Shown: positions 18,068 to 26,778 of the stretch, in pieces
Layout: each line of letters starts with the position of its first letter
How positions within the stretch are numbered: position 1 is the first letter of the stretch
Assembly (NCBI GenBank): GCA_016220085.1
Contig: JACRIN010000033.1
Span: forward strand, 1 to 64,000
Length of the DNA stretch: 64,000 nucleotides
Source of the DNA: Planctomycetota bacterium
GTDB lineage: Bacteria > Planctomycetota > UBA1135 > GCA-002686595
Reading direction: 5' to 3'
Notes under the pieces: model-generated
The model's database searches: none
Told to the model about the DNA's origin: nothing
Seen by the model: the letters and a program-made list of their open reading frames with translations, nothing else
Position numbers and translations under genes: made by a program

Positions 18068-19546
18068 ATGAGACGACTCGGAGATTGGCGCGCGCTCGAA
18101 AGGGCGCCTACGCAGGAGCTCAAGGCGATGCAGGAAGCGCGCTTGGCGCGTTTCGTGCGCGAGGAGCTCTATCCGTTCTCGCCGCACTACCGCCGCGTGT
18201 TCGACGAGGCGCGCGTCGCGCCGGACTCGATCCGCACGGTCGCCGACCTGCGGCGCTTGCCGTTCACCACCAAGCAGGACCTGCTGAACGCGCAGGTCGA
18301 TCCCGAGCACCGGCTCGACTTCGTGCTGCAGCCGTCGCCGGAGAAGATCCGCGCGAGCTGGCCGCTCTCCAAGAAGCTCGGCCTGTTGCTCGGCGGCGCG
18401 GCGAAGCGCGAGGAGCTGCGCTTCGCGTACACGCCGAACTTCGTGACGTTCACGACCGGTCGCTCGAGCGATCCGGTCGCGTTCACGTACACGCCGCACG
18501 ATCTCGCGGTGCTCGGCGAAGCGATCGCCCGCATGTTCGACGTCGCGCGCGTCAACGCGCTCGACGAGCGCCTGATCAACTTGATGCCGTTCGCGCCTCA
18601 CCTCGCCTTCTGGGCGGTGACGCTCGGCGGCTTCACCGCCGGCCGCATGGTGCTGCCGACCGGCGGAGGCAAGGTGATGGGCACCGACGGCAACTTGCGC
18701 ATGATGGAGCGCGCGAAGCCGACCGTGCTCGTCGGTGTGCCGGGCTTCGTCTACCACCTCGTGCGCCAGGCGCGCGAGGAGAAGCGCGACCTCTCGCGGG
18801 TCCACACGGTCGTGCTCGGCGCCGAAAAAGTGCCGCCGGGGCTCAAGACGAAGATCGCGGAGTGCCTCGCGGCGTGCGGAGCGAAGAAGGTGCACATCCT
18901 CGGCACCTACGGCTTCACCGAGTCCCGCCTCGCGTTCATCGAGTGCCCGACGGCGTTCGACGTGTCGAGCGGCTACCACTTGCAGCCCGACCTCTCCGTC
19001 TTCGAGGTGATCGACCCGAAGACCGGCGAGGTCGTGCCCGACAACGCGGATGGCGAGCTCGTCTACACCGGCATCTCGGGCCACGGCACGTGCGTGCTGC
19101 GCTATCGCACCGGCGACCTCGCGGTCGGTGGGCAGACGTGGGCGCCGTGCCCGCACTGCGGACGGACGCTGCCGCGCATCGCGAGCGAGCTGAAACGCGT
19201 CAGCGAACAGCACGCGCTCAGCCTGACGAAGATCAAGGGCACGCTGGTCGATCTGTCGCAGATGGGCTTCGTGCTCTCGTCGATGGCCGAGATCGAGGAG
19301 TGGCAGGTCGTGATCTCGAAGAAGGGCGACGATCCGCTCGAGCTCGACGAGCTCGAAGTCCGCGTCGCACCGCGCAACGGACTCGACGCCGACGCTTTGC
19401 GCGAGAAGGTGAAGAAGGAGCTCATCGCCGCGACCGAAGTCGCGCCCACTCGCGTGCAGGTGCTCTCGCTCGACGAGCTCGTGCGCACTCTGGGGATGGA
19501 GACCGAGCTCAAGGAGAAGCGCTTCCTCGACCGACGCCCGAAGTGA
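18068..19546 (+). CDS. Phenylacetate-CoA ligase-like AMP-binding acyl-CoA synthetase
   Basis: A 492-residue adenylate-forming enzyme of the PaaK branch, expected to activate a carboxylic acid to its CoA thioester with ATP. The N-terminus LRRLPFTTKQDLL is the PaaK entry motif. The usual phosphate loop SSGTTGKP is replaced by FTTGRSSDPV near residue 140. The later motifs GTYGFTES (A5-like) and YRTGDLA (A7-like) are present, followed by CPHCGR, the zinc-ribbon-like insert seen in PaaK relatives. A C-terminal lid domain runs from ~400. The gene heads an operon: its stop is 2 bases before the thiolase ATG, and the next overlap is 4 bases. It probably feeds an aromatic or fatty acyl-CoA into beta-oxidation. 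Confidence 0.85.
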   Translation: MRRLGDWRALERAPTQELKAMQEARLARFVREELYPFSPHYRRVFDEARVAPDSIRTVADLRRLPFTTKQDLLNAQVDPEHRLDFVLQPSPEKIRASWPLSKKLGLLLGGAAKREELRFAYTPNFVTFTTGRSSDPVAFTYTPHDLAVLGEAIARMFDVARVNALDERLINLMPFAPHLAFWAVTLGGFTAGRMVLPTGGGKVMGTDGNLRMMERAKPTVLVGVPGFVYHLVRQAREEKRDLSRVHTVVLGAEKVPPGLKTKIAECLAACGAKKVHILGTYGFTESRLAFIECPTAFDVSSGYHLQPDLSVFEVIDPKTGEVVPDNADGELVYTGISGHGTCVLRYRTGDLAVGGQTWAPCPHCGRTLPRIASELKRVSEQHALSLTKIKGTLVDLSQMGFVLSSMAEIEEWQVVISKKGDDPLELDELEVRVAPRNGLDADALREKVKKELIAATEVAPTRVQVLSLDELVRTLGMETELKEKRFLDRRPK

Positions 19547-19548
19547 CC

Positions 19549-20859
19549 ATGGCCCACGATCCCGCACGCACCGCCGTTCTCGCGCTCGGTCTGCGCACGC
19601 CGCAGACCAAGGCCGGAGGCGCGTTCGCGAAGGAGAACGCCGCGCACCTCGGTGCGACGGTCGCCCGCGAGGTGCTCGCTCGCTCCGGCGTCGCCGTCGG
19701 CGACGTCGAGGAGGTGATCGTCGGCTGCGTCGGGCCTCCCCACGATCAAGCGAACGTCGCGCGCGTGCTCGCGCTGCGCGCCGGCGTGCCGAAGGAGATC
19801 CCTGCGTTCACCGTCGCGCGCAACTGCGCGAGCGGGATGGAAGCGCTCTCGCAAGCGGTGCTCCGGATCGAGGCGGGCGTCGGGTCGTGCTACCTCGCGG
19901 TCGGCGTCGAGGTGATGAGCCAGTACCCGCTGATCGTCGGCCAGGAGATGACCGCGTTCTTCGACCGGCTGTCGCGCGCGCGCGGCGCCGGCGCGAAGCT
20001 CGCGACGTTCGCGAGCTTCCGCCCGCGCTTCCTCGCGCCGCGGATCGCGCTGCTCGAGGGGCTGACCGATCCGACGTGCGGCCTGATCATGGGCAAGACC
20101 GCGGAGATCCTCGGCCGCGAGTTCGCGATCTCGCGCCGTGACTCGGACGAGTACGCGCTCCGGAGCCACCAGCTCGCGGCGAAGGCGCGCGACGCCGGCC
20201 GCTTCGCGCGCGAGATCCTGCCGCTCTTGCCGCTCGGCGCGAAGGACGGGGCGAGCTCGCTGGAGCACGACGACGGCATCCGCGACACGCAGACGATGGA
20301 AGCCTTGGCCAAGCTCAAGCCGTACTTCGAGAAGCCCGACGGCATCGTCACCGTCGGCAATTCGTGCGGCATCACCGACGGCGCGACCGCGTTGCTGGTC
20401 ACCAGCGAAGCGCGCGCGAAGAGCCTCGGCCTGACGCCGCTCGCCCGCATCCGCGCGGTGACGTTCGCGGGCCTCGATCCGTCGCGGATGGGCCTCGGGC
20501 CGGTGTACTCGTCCGCGAAAGCGCTGCAGCGCGTCGGCGCGACGCTCGCCGACGTCGGACCGATCGAGATCAACGAAGCGTTCGCGGTGCAGGTGCTCGC
20601 GTGCGCGAAGGCGTTCGCGTCGAAGCAGTTCGCGGAGCGCGAGCTCGGGCTCGGCGCCGCGCTCGGCGAGCTCGACTTCGCGCGCACGAACGCGAATGGC
20701 GGAGCGATCGCGCTCGGCCACCCGGTCGGCGCGAGCGGCGCCCGCATCGTTCTCACCGCCGCGCACGAACTCGCGTCGAGCGACCGCCCGTTCGCGCTCG
20801 CGACGCTCTGCATCGGCGGCGGCCAAGGCGGCGCGACCGTCCTGGAGAAGCTCGCATGA
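19549..20859 (+). CDS. fadI: Acetyl-CoA C-acyltransferase (thiolase, FadI/FadA type)
   Basis: A 436-residue thiolase that cleaves 3-ketoacyl-CoA with CoA to acetyl-CoA and a shortened acyl-CoA, the last step of beta-oxidation. The nucleophile is Cys93 in NCASGMEA. The NEAFA motif, the catalytic His in GGAIALGHPVGASGAR, and the second Cys in LCIGGGQGGA are all present. The length (~436, longer than the ~390 of FadA) and the long middle loop fit the FadI/trifunctional-protein beta class. The ATG at 19549 follows the ligase by 2 bases and its TGA overlaps the FadJ ATG as ATGA, so the subunits are made together. Confidence 0.93.
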   Translation: MAHDPARTAVLALGLRTPQTKAGGAFAKENAAHLGATVAREVLARSGVAVGDVEEVIVGCVGPPHDQANVARVLALRAGVPKEIPAFTVARNCASGMEALSQAVLRIEAGVGSCYLAVGVEVMSQYPLIVGQEMTAFFDRLSRARGAGAKLATFASFRPRFLAPRIALLEGLTDPTCGLIMGKTAEILGREFAISRRDSDEYALRSHQLAAKARDAGRFAREILPLLPLGAKDGASSLEHDDGIRDTQTMEALAKLKPYFEKPDGIVTVGNSCGITDGATALLVTSEARAKSLGLTPLARIRAVTFAGLDPSRMGLGPVYSSAKALQRVGATLADVGPIEINEAFAVQVLACAKAFASKQFAERELGLGAALGELDFARTNANGGAIALGHPVGASGARIVLTAAHELASSDRPFALATLCIGGGQGGATVLEKLA

Positions 20860-23060
20860 AGCTCCCCGCCGGTATCCCGCTCGCCGCCGACGCGCCGCCC
20901 GAGGGCACGTGCGTCCGCATCGAGCGCCCAGAGGACGGTCTCGCGGTCGTCGTGCTCGATCCGCCGCATCGCAAGCTGCCGGTGTTCGACCTCGCGTTGA
21001 TGCGCGACTTCGCGCTCGCGCTCGATCGGCTGGAGCAGGACAAGAGCCTGCGCGCGGTGATCCTCGCGGGGCGCGAGCCGCTGACGTTCGTCGCCGGCGC
21101 CGACATCGACGTGATCGCCGCGGTGACCGACGAGGCGCTCGCGCACGAGCTCGGTCGCTTCGGCGAGCTGCTCTTCGAGCGCGTCGCCGCCCTGCGCGTG
21201 CCGACGGTCGCCGCGGTCGGCGGCCCGGTGCCCGGCGGAGCGTGCGAGCTCTCGCTCGCCGCGCGCTGGATCGTCTTCGCCGACGACAAGAGCTCGCGCA
21301 TCGGTCTGCCGGAGGTGCGCCTCGGCATCCTGCCGGGCTGGGGCGGCACGCAACGTCTGCCGCGCCGCGTCGGCACGCCCGCCGCGCTCGAAGCGATCCT
21401 CTCGGGCAAGCTCTACGGGCCGCGGGAAGCGCTGAAGCTCGGCCTGGTCGATCGCCTTGCCGCGCCGCAGAACCTGCTGCGCGTCGCGAGCGACCTCGCG
21501 CTCGGTCGCGAGGCGCCGCGCAAGTTCGCGAAGCCGTGGCTCGCCAAGCTCGTCGACAAGAACGGCCTCGTGCGGGGTCTGGTCGAACGCCAAGTGCGCG
21601 CGAAGGTCGAGAAGGAGACGCACGGGCACTATCCGGCGCCGGTCGCCGCGCTCGAGCTCGCGCTGAAGGCGACGTCGACTCCGATCGAGAACGGGCTCGA
21701 GCTCGAGGCCCGCGCGCTCGCCAAGCTCGCGATCAGTCCCGAGTGCAAGAGCCTGGTGACGATCTTCCGACTCTCGGAGGAAGCGAAGCGCACGCGGTTG
21801 CTCGCTGACGGCTCCGAGGCCCGCACGCTCGCTCGCGTAGGCGTCGTCGGCGCCGGCGTGATGGGCGCGGGCATCGCGCGGCTCGCCGCGGAGAAGGGCG
21901 TCACCGCGCGGCTCTCCGATGTCGCGCGCGCGCCGCTCGACGCGACGTTGCGCGCGCACCGCCGTGAGATCGGCCGTCAGCTCGCGAAACGCCGCATCCA
22001 GAAGCACGAGGCGGACGCCGCGCTCGATCGGCTCGAGCTCACCAGCGAGCTCGTCGGCTTCGATCGCTGCGAGCTCGTCGTCGAAGCCGTGGTCGAGCGC
22101 CTCGACGTCAAGCAGAAGGTCCTCGGCGCTCTCGCCGCGCGCATGGCGGACGACGCGATCCTCGCGACCAACACGTCGTCGCTGTCGCTCGCGGCGATCG
22201 CCGCCGGGCTCCCCCATCCCGAGCGCGTCGTCGGCATGCACTTCTTCAACCCGGTGGCGCAGATGCCGCTGGTCGAGGTCGTTCGCGGGCCGCAAAGCGC
22301 CGACTGGGCGGTCGCGGCGGTCGCGAAGCTCGCGCTCAAGCTCGGCAAGACGCCGGTGATCTGCTCCGACGTGCCGGGCTTCCTCGTCAATCGCTTGCTC
22401 GGTCCGTATCTCGACGAAGCGGCGCGCTTGTTCGTCGCCGGCGTCGAGCCCGAGCACCTCGACGGCGTCGCGAAGCGCTTCGGGATGCCGATGGGTCCGC
22501 TGGAGCTGCTCGATGAAGTCGGATTCGACGTCGCCGCGCACGCCGCGGAGTCGCTCGGCGCCGCGTACGGCACGCGCATGCACGCGTGCAAGCTGATCCA
22601 CGAAGCGCTCGCCGCCGGATTCAAGGGCAAGAAGGGCGGCGCGGGCTTCTACCTGCACGAAACCGACCCGAAGACCGGCAAGGCGAAGCGCGGCGCGCCG
22701 AATCCGGCGCTCGCGAAGTTCGTGCAGCCCGGCGCGCGCACGATCGACTACTCGGAGGCGACGATCCTGGATCAGCTCTTCCTGACGATGCTCAACGAAG
22801 CCGCGCGCTGCCTCGAGGAAGGCGTCGTCGCCGGACCGCGCGAGCTCGATCTCGCCAGCGTCTTCGGCATGGGCTTCGCGCCGTTCCGCGGCGGCCTCTT
22901 GCGCTGGGGCGACACGCTCGGCACGAAGGACGTGCTCGCGCGCCTGCGCCGCATCGCGAATGCGCCGGACGTGCTCGCGCGCGTCGAGGGCCCGGCCCGC
23001 TTCGTCCCGGCGCCGCTGCTCTTGACGATGGCCGAGCACGGCGCGCGCTTCCACGGGTGA
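20856..23060 (+). CDS. fadJ: Multifunctional enoyl-CoA hydratase / 3-hydroxyacyl-CoA dehydrogenase (FadJ type)
   Basis: A 734-residue alpha subunit of the beta-oxidation complex. The N-terminal crotonase domain (~1-200) has the oxyanion and acid residues in GGACELSLAA and the PEVRLGILPGWGGTQRLP motif. The NAD-binding dehydrogenase domain (~320-500) opens with VGVVGAGVMGAGIA and includes MHFFNPV with the catalytic His. The C-terminal domains run to the end, with FLVNRLLGPYLDEA and GMGFAPFRGG. It hydrates enoyl-CoA and oxidises the 3-hydroxyacyl product. The start ATG at 20856 overlaps the thiolase stop. No acyl-CoA dehydrogenase gene is in the window, so the first oxidation step must be encoded elsewhere. 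Confidence 0.95.
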   Translation: MKLPAGIPLAADAPPEGTCVRIERPEDGLAVVVLDPPHRKLPVFDLALMRDFALALDRLEQDKSLRAVILAGREPLTFVAGADIDVIAAVTDEALAHELGRFGELLFERVAALRVPTVAAVGGPVPGGACELSLAARWIVFADDKSSRIGLPEVRLGILPGWGGTQRLPRRVGTPAALEAILSGKLYGPREALKLGLVDRLAAPQNLLRVASDLALGREAPRKFAKPWLAKLVDKNGLVRGLVERQVRAKVEKETHGHYPAPVAALELALKATSTPIENGLELEARALAKLAISPECKSLVTIFRLSEEAKRTRLLADGSEARTLARVGVVGAGVMGAGIARLAAEKGVTARLSDVARAPLDATLRAHRREIGRQLAKRRIQKHEADAALDRLELTSELVGFDRCELVVEAVVERLDVKQKVLGALAARMADDAILATNTSSLSLAAIAAGLPHPERVVGMHFFNPVAQMPLVEVVRGPQSADWAVAAVAKLALKLGKTPVICSDVPGFLVNRLLGPYLDEAARLFVAGVEPEHLDGVAKRFGMPMGPLELLDEVGFDVAAHAAESLGAAYGTRMHACKLIHEALAAGFKGKKGGAGFYLHETDPKTGKAKRGAPNPALAKFVQPGARTIDYSEATILDQLFLTMLNEAARCLEEGVVAGPRELDLASVFGMGFAPFRGGLLRWGDTLGTKDVLARLRRIANAPDVLARVEGPARFVPAPLLLTMAEHGARFHG

Positions 23061-23167
23061 TCGACGGGCCGCGAGCGGCCAGGTTCGCGAGCCGCGGTCC
23101 GCGAGCGACCGTCCGCGTCGTCACGCCGCGACGACGCACGGGTTCGATCGCACGCGCACTCGGGAAG

Positions 23168-24313
23168 CTACCGCAACGTCGGCGCCACGACCGTCACGAC
23201 GACGTCGGGCCGCAGCACGACGTCCTTCTGCTGCTCGGTGACGATCGCGCGCCACGTGTCGGAGCCCGCGCTCGCGCCCGCGTGGATCGGGAACGAGTAC
23301 GTGCCGTCGCCGTGGTCGACGAGCGCGCCGAGCGTGGTCACCGGCTGCGCGGTGCCGAGCGGCTCGACGCGGATCGCATGCCCGCCGACCGGGATGCGAC
23401 GGCGCTCGAGATCGGCGAGCGTCAGTGTGACGACGAGCTCGTCCTCGCCGTTCGCGACCAGCGTCGGCTTCGACGCGCTGACCTGCGTGTGCACTTGATC
23501 GACGCGGCCGACCATCGAGGCCCGCCACGCGCGATACTGACCGTCGAGCACGCGCACCGGATCGGGGTCGATGAACTTGCCGACCATGTTCAAATCGAGG
23601 TAGTAGCTCCCGGTCGCGCAACCGAGCGTCTTCTCGCACGTCCCGAGCGTGTCGCCGATGCGCGCGACGACGATGAAGCCCGAGTGCGCGCTCTTCTCGA
23701 AGTCCGGCGGCGGCGAGCCGCACTGCGTCGGATGCGAGAAGTTGCACGAGCAACGTCCGTCGCCGCCGTAGAGGCGCGCGGCGAGCATCGCGGCGAGCAC
23801 GCGCTCGCCGAGATCGCCGTCGGTGGTCAGCAACCGGTGCTCGGCCGCGATCACGACCGCGTCGCCGGTCAGCACGTTGCCTTGGATCGCGTAGCGCAGG
23901 TCGCCGACACTGCCGACGCGGCTCGGCTTCGCGAAGCCGACGCCGATGCCGGTGTGCGTCGCCGGAGCGTGGAAGAGATCGACGATGCCGTACTGTCGAC
24001 CGCCGTGGCCGGGATCGGTCGCGGCGAGCGCGGCGAGGATCTCGCTCGGCGCGAGCCCGAGCAGGAGGCCCGACTGGATCAATTGGCGGTTCTGACCCGA
24101 CGAATCGCCGTTCGCCTGCGCGGCCGCCGCGCCGACGCCGGGCACGACCACCGGCACCAGGCGCTCGAGATCGCCCGGCAAGCACGTCGCCGACGCGACC
24201 GCGACCTCGCCGGTGCGCACGTCGACGACGACGATCGACCACGTCGCGTGCGCCCGCGCGGCGAGCGCGGCCGCGAGCAAGCACGCCGAGAGCCAACGCG
24301 TCGGGCTCAGCAC
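23168..24313 (-). CDS. Secreted DUF1028 protein (Ntn-hydrolase-like)
   Basis: A 381-residue exported protein. After a signal peptide (residues 1-23, ending AHA) it begins TWSIVVVDVRTGEVAVASATCLPG, the DUF1028 signature. Thr24 would be the new N-terminus after cleavage, as expected for an N-terminal-nucleophile-like fold. The domain contains AAAAQAN, RQYGIVDL and FAIQGNVLT-like (YAIQGNVLTGD) motifs and a Cys cluster CSCNFSHPTQC. A C-terminal Ig-like region (~280-381) follows, with LVDHGDGTYSFPI. The gene lies 10 bases after a longer paralogue and reads as the second of a tandem pair. DUF1028 proteins are inferred hydrolases of unknown substrate. Confidence 0.85.
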   Translation of the reverse strand: MLSPTRWLSACLLAAALAARAHATWSIVVVDVRTGEVAVASATCLPGDLERLVPVVVPGVGAAAAQANGDSSGQNRQLIQSGLLLGLAPSEILAALAATDPGHGGRQYGIVDLFHAPATHTGIGVGFAKPSRVGSVGDLRYAIQGNVLTGDAVVIAAEHRLLTTDGDLGERVLAAMLAARLYGGDGRCSCNFSHPTQCGSPPPDFEKSAHSGFIVVARIGDTLGTCEKTLGCATGSYYLDLNMVGKFIDPDPVRVLDGQYRAWRASMVGRVDQVHTQVSASKPTLVANGEDELVVTLTLADLERRRIPVGGHAIRVEPLGTAQPVTTLGALVDHGDGTYSFPIHAGASAGSDTWRAIVTEQQKDVVLRPDVVVTVVAPTLR

Positions 24314-24323
24314 GGCCGGGGCC

Positions 24324-25865
24324 TCAGGGATACACGTCGAAGCCGACGGAGCTCGTAACCGCCGGGCCGGGCGGCACCGGCGCCAGGATCGCGGCCGCGA
24401 AGTCGAGGTGATGGCCGACGAACGGCGCGAGCGCGCCGGGCAACGCGAGCCACTCCGCGGTCGCTCGACCGTCGGCGTCGAGTTGTCCCTGCGTGTCGTG
24501 GAACGCGCCTTGGTTCGCCGCGTGGATCGTGCGGCGCATGAACGGGTCGAAGTTGAGCGGCAGTGTCAGCCCGGCGAACGGCACGCCCGGCGAGGTGCCG
24601 CTCATGCTGCCGACGAGCGAGTAGTCGCCGCCGGCGAAGCTCGGGCCGAGATCGAGCGTGAACGGGATCGGCGCGCCGCCCGCCGCGGTCACCCACGGGT
24701 AGCCGCAGTGCAGATCGCTCTGCGGCACGGTGTCGAGCGAGAGCACCGGCTCGAGCGGGATGTCGGTGAATTGATCGGTGACGACGATGCGCCACGCGCT
24801 CCCACCGACGGTCGTGCCGGCAAGGAACTCGAACGAATACGTGCCGTCGCCGTGGTCGACGAGATTTTGCGGCGTCGCGACCGGCGTTCCGCTCCCCTGC
24901 GGCACGATCTGGATCAGGTGGCCGCCGTGACCGACCGATTGGCCGTCGACGTCGCGCAGCTCGATCGTCACCATCGTCGTCGACTTGCCGTCGGCCATCA
25001 TCGTCGGCGCGCCTTGGCGGAGATCGCTCGCGACTTGATCGGGCACGCCGACCATCGAAGCGCGCCACGCGTCGTATGCGGCTTGGAGCTTGGTCACCGG
25101 ATCGATCGGGTCCGAAACGACGCCGGGGATCTGGAGGTTGAGCCAATACCCGCCGTTCGCGCAGCCCGCGCCGCCGGTGCACGTGCCGAGCGCGTCGCCC
25201 GGCCGCGCGACGATGATGAAGCCGACGTGCGCGGACTTCTTCAGCCCGGAGGTGACGCAACCGCAACCGCTCGGGTTCGACGGCGCGCACGAGCAGCGGC
25301 CGTCGCCGCCCTGCGCCTTCGCGGCCTGCATCGCGGCCATCATCTTCTGCGAGAGATCGCCGGGCGTCTGCAGCAGCGCTTGCTCGGCGTCGAGCCACAC
25401 ATGCGAGCACGTCAGCACGTTGCCTTGGATCGCGTACTTGAGCGTGCCGACCTGACCGCGCACGCCGCCCGCGATCAGACCGTCCTGCGAGCCGGTGAAC
25501 GTCTCCGGCGTGTGCACCAGGTCGACGATGCCGAACTGGCGCGATTGGAAGCTCGGGTCGCTCGCTTGGATCAGCCCGAGGATCTCGCGCGGGCTCAGCC
25601 CCGCTTGGAAGCCGCTCCAGATGACCTTGCGGTTCTTGGCGCCCGAGTCGATCGCGGACTGCGCGGCGGCCGCGCCGTAACCGGGCTGGATCAACGGCAC
25701 CCATTGCTCGAGCGTGCCGGGCAAGCACGTCGCACACGCGACGCCGACCTCGCCCGTCTTCGTGTCGACGACGACGATCGACCAGGTCGCGAACGCCGTC
25801 TGGGCGGCGAGCGCGAGCGCGACGACGGAGAGCATCAGACGGCGGGGCATTCGCAGGCGCTTCAT
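24324..25865 (-). CDS. Secreted DUF1028 protein with extra C-terminal module (tandem paralogue)
   Basis: A 513-residue paralogue of the downstream gene: signal peptide (~1-26, ending FA), then TWSIVVVDTKTGEVGVACATCLPG, AAAAQSAIDSG, RQFGIVDLVH and YAIQGNVLTC. The Cys cluster CSCAPSNPSGCGC matches that of its neighbour, followed by the Ig-like part with LVDHGDGTYSFEF. It differs by an added ~120-residue C-terminal module (GDYSLVGSMSG, LPLNFDPFMR, LDADGRATAEW), a pattern I know from secreted planctomycete proteins. ATG at 25865 begins the signal peptide; a second in-frame ATG at 25874 is equally possible. The gene lies 55 bases after dapD on the same strand. Confidence 0.85.
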   Translation of the reverse strand: MKRLRMPRRLMLSVVALALAAQTAFATWSIVVVDTKTGEVGVACATCLPGTLEQWVPLIQPGYGAAAAQSAIDSGAKNRKVIWSGFQAGLSPREILGLIQASDPSFQSRQFGIVDLVHTPETFTGSQDGLIAGGVRGQVGTLKYAIQGNVLTCSHVWLDAEQALLQTPGDLSQKMMAAMQAAKAQGGDGRCSCAPSNPSGCGCVTSGLKKSAHVGFIIVARPGDALGTCTGGAGCANGGYWLNLQIPGVVSDPIDPVTKLQAAYDAWRASMVGVPDQVASDLRQGAPTMMADGKSTTMVTIELRDVDGQSVGHGGHLIQIVPQGSGTPVATPQNLVDHGDGTYSFEFLAGTTVGGSAWRIVVTDQFTDIPLEPVLSLDTVPQSDLHCGYPWVTAAGGAPIPFTLDLGPSFAGGDYSLVGSMSGTSPGVPFAGLTLPLNFDPFMRRTIHAANQGAFHDTQGQLDADGRATAEWLALPGALAPFVGHHLDFAAAILAPVPPGPAVTSSVGFDVYP

Positions 25866-25920
25866 GCCGTCCATGGTACTCCGTCGCGCGCGCGTGGGGC
25901 GCGGCGGGCCGCCCGACCGC

Positions 25921-26778
25921 TCAACGATCGAGGTGAGTCGCGCGCAACGCGGTTTCGAGCGCGGTGGCGCGGTCGGTCTTCTCGTCGCGGTACTTGACGA
26001 TGATCGCGCACGCGATCTGGAGCCGACGGAGGTTCGCCCACATGTCGCGCACGGCCCGCGTCGTGATCGGACGGGTGCCGGGCACGACGACGGCGTTCGC
26101 GGGGATCTCGAGCGGCGCTTCGCGCGTGCCACGGAGCTCGCGCTCGTTGACCGCGTCGTACACGACGGTGCCCGAGGTCAAGATCGTCCCCGCCGCGAGC
26201 ACCGCTCCCGACCGCACGAGGATGCCCTCGTACACGCCGCAGTTGCCGCCGACGAAGACGTCGTCCTCGAGGATCACCGGGCGCGCGTTCGCGGGCTCGA
26301 GCACGCCGCCGATCTGCGCCGCGGCCGAAAGGTGCACGCGCTTGCCGATCTGCGCGCACGAGCCGACCAGCGCGTGGCTGTCGATCATCGTGCCCTCGTC
26401 GACGAACGCGCCGACGTTGACGTACATCGGCGGCATGCACACGACGCCCTTCGCGACGAACGCGCCGCGCCGCACCGAAGAGCCGCCGGGCACGAGCCGC
26501 ACGCCGCGCGCGACGTCGAAGCGCTGCACAGGGAACGCCGCCTTGTCGACGAACGGGAAGACGTCGCGTTGCGCGCCGTGCTCGGCGAGCGGCGAGGCGC
26601 GGAAGATCGCGAGGATCTCCTCCTTCACCCACGCGTTCGCGCGCCACGTTCCGTCGGCGTCGCGCACGGCCGCGCGGACTTCGCCGCGTTCGAGCGCGTC
26701 GAGCAGCGCTTCGCCGCTGCGACGCTGGCCGGGCTCGGCGGGCTCGGAACAGGAGAGATCGTCCGGTCGTGCGCTCAT
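25921..26778 (-). CDS. dapD: 2,3,4,5-tetrahydropyridine-2,6-dicarboxylate N-succinyltransferase
   Basis: A 285-residue DapD that transfers succinyl from succinyl-CoA to tetrahydrodipicolinate in the succinylase route to meso-diaminopimelate and lysine. The N-terminal helical part (~1-105) leads into left-handed beta-helix hexapeptides: GAFVDEGTMIDSHALVGSCA, then GKRVHLSAAAQIGGVLEP with the characteristic region ILEDDVFVGGNCGVYEGILV. The length matches the family (~275). ATG at 26778 overlaps the stop of the upstream M20 gene as ATGA. The coupling with an M20 deacylase supports a dapE-dapD unit. The presence of DapD is notable because many planctomycetes are thought to use the aminotransferase (DapL) route; that point is from memory. 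Confidence 0.93.
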   Translation of the reverse strand: MSARPDDLSCSEPAEPGQRRSGEALLDALERGEVRAAVRDADGTWRANAWVKEEILAIFRASPLAEHGAQRDVFPFVDKAAFPVQRFDVARGVRLVPGGSSVRRGAFVAKGVVCMPPMYVNVGAFVDEGTMIDSHALVGSCAQIGKRVHLSAAAQIGGVLEPANARPVILEDDVFVGGNCGVYEGILVRSGAVLAAGTILTSGTVVYDAVNERELRGTREAPLEIPANAVVVPGTRPITTRAVRDMWANLRRLQIACAIIVKYRDEKTDRATALETALRATHLDR

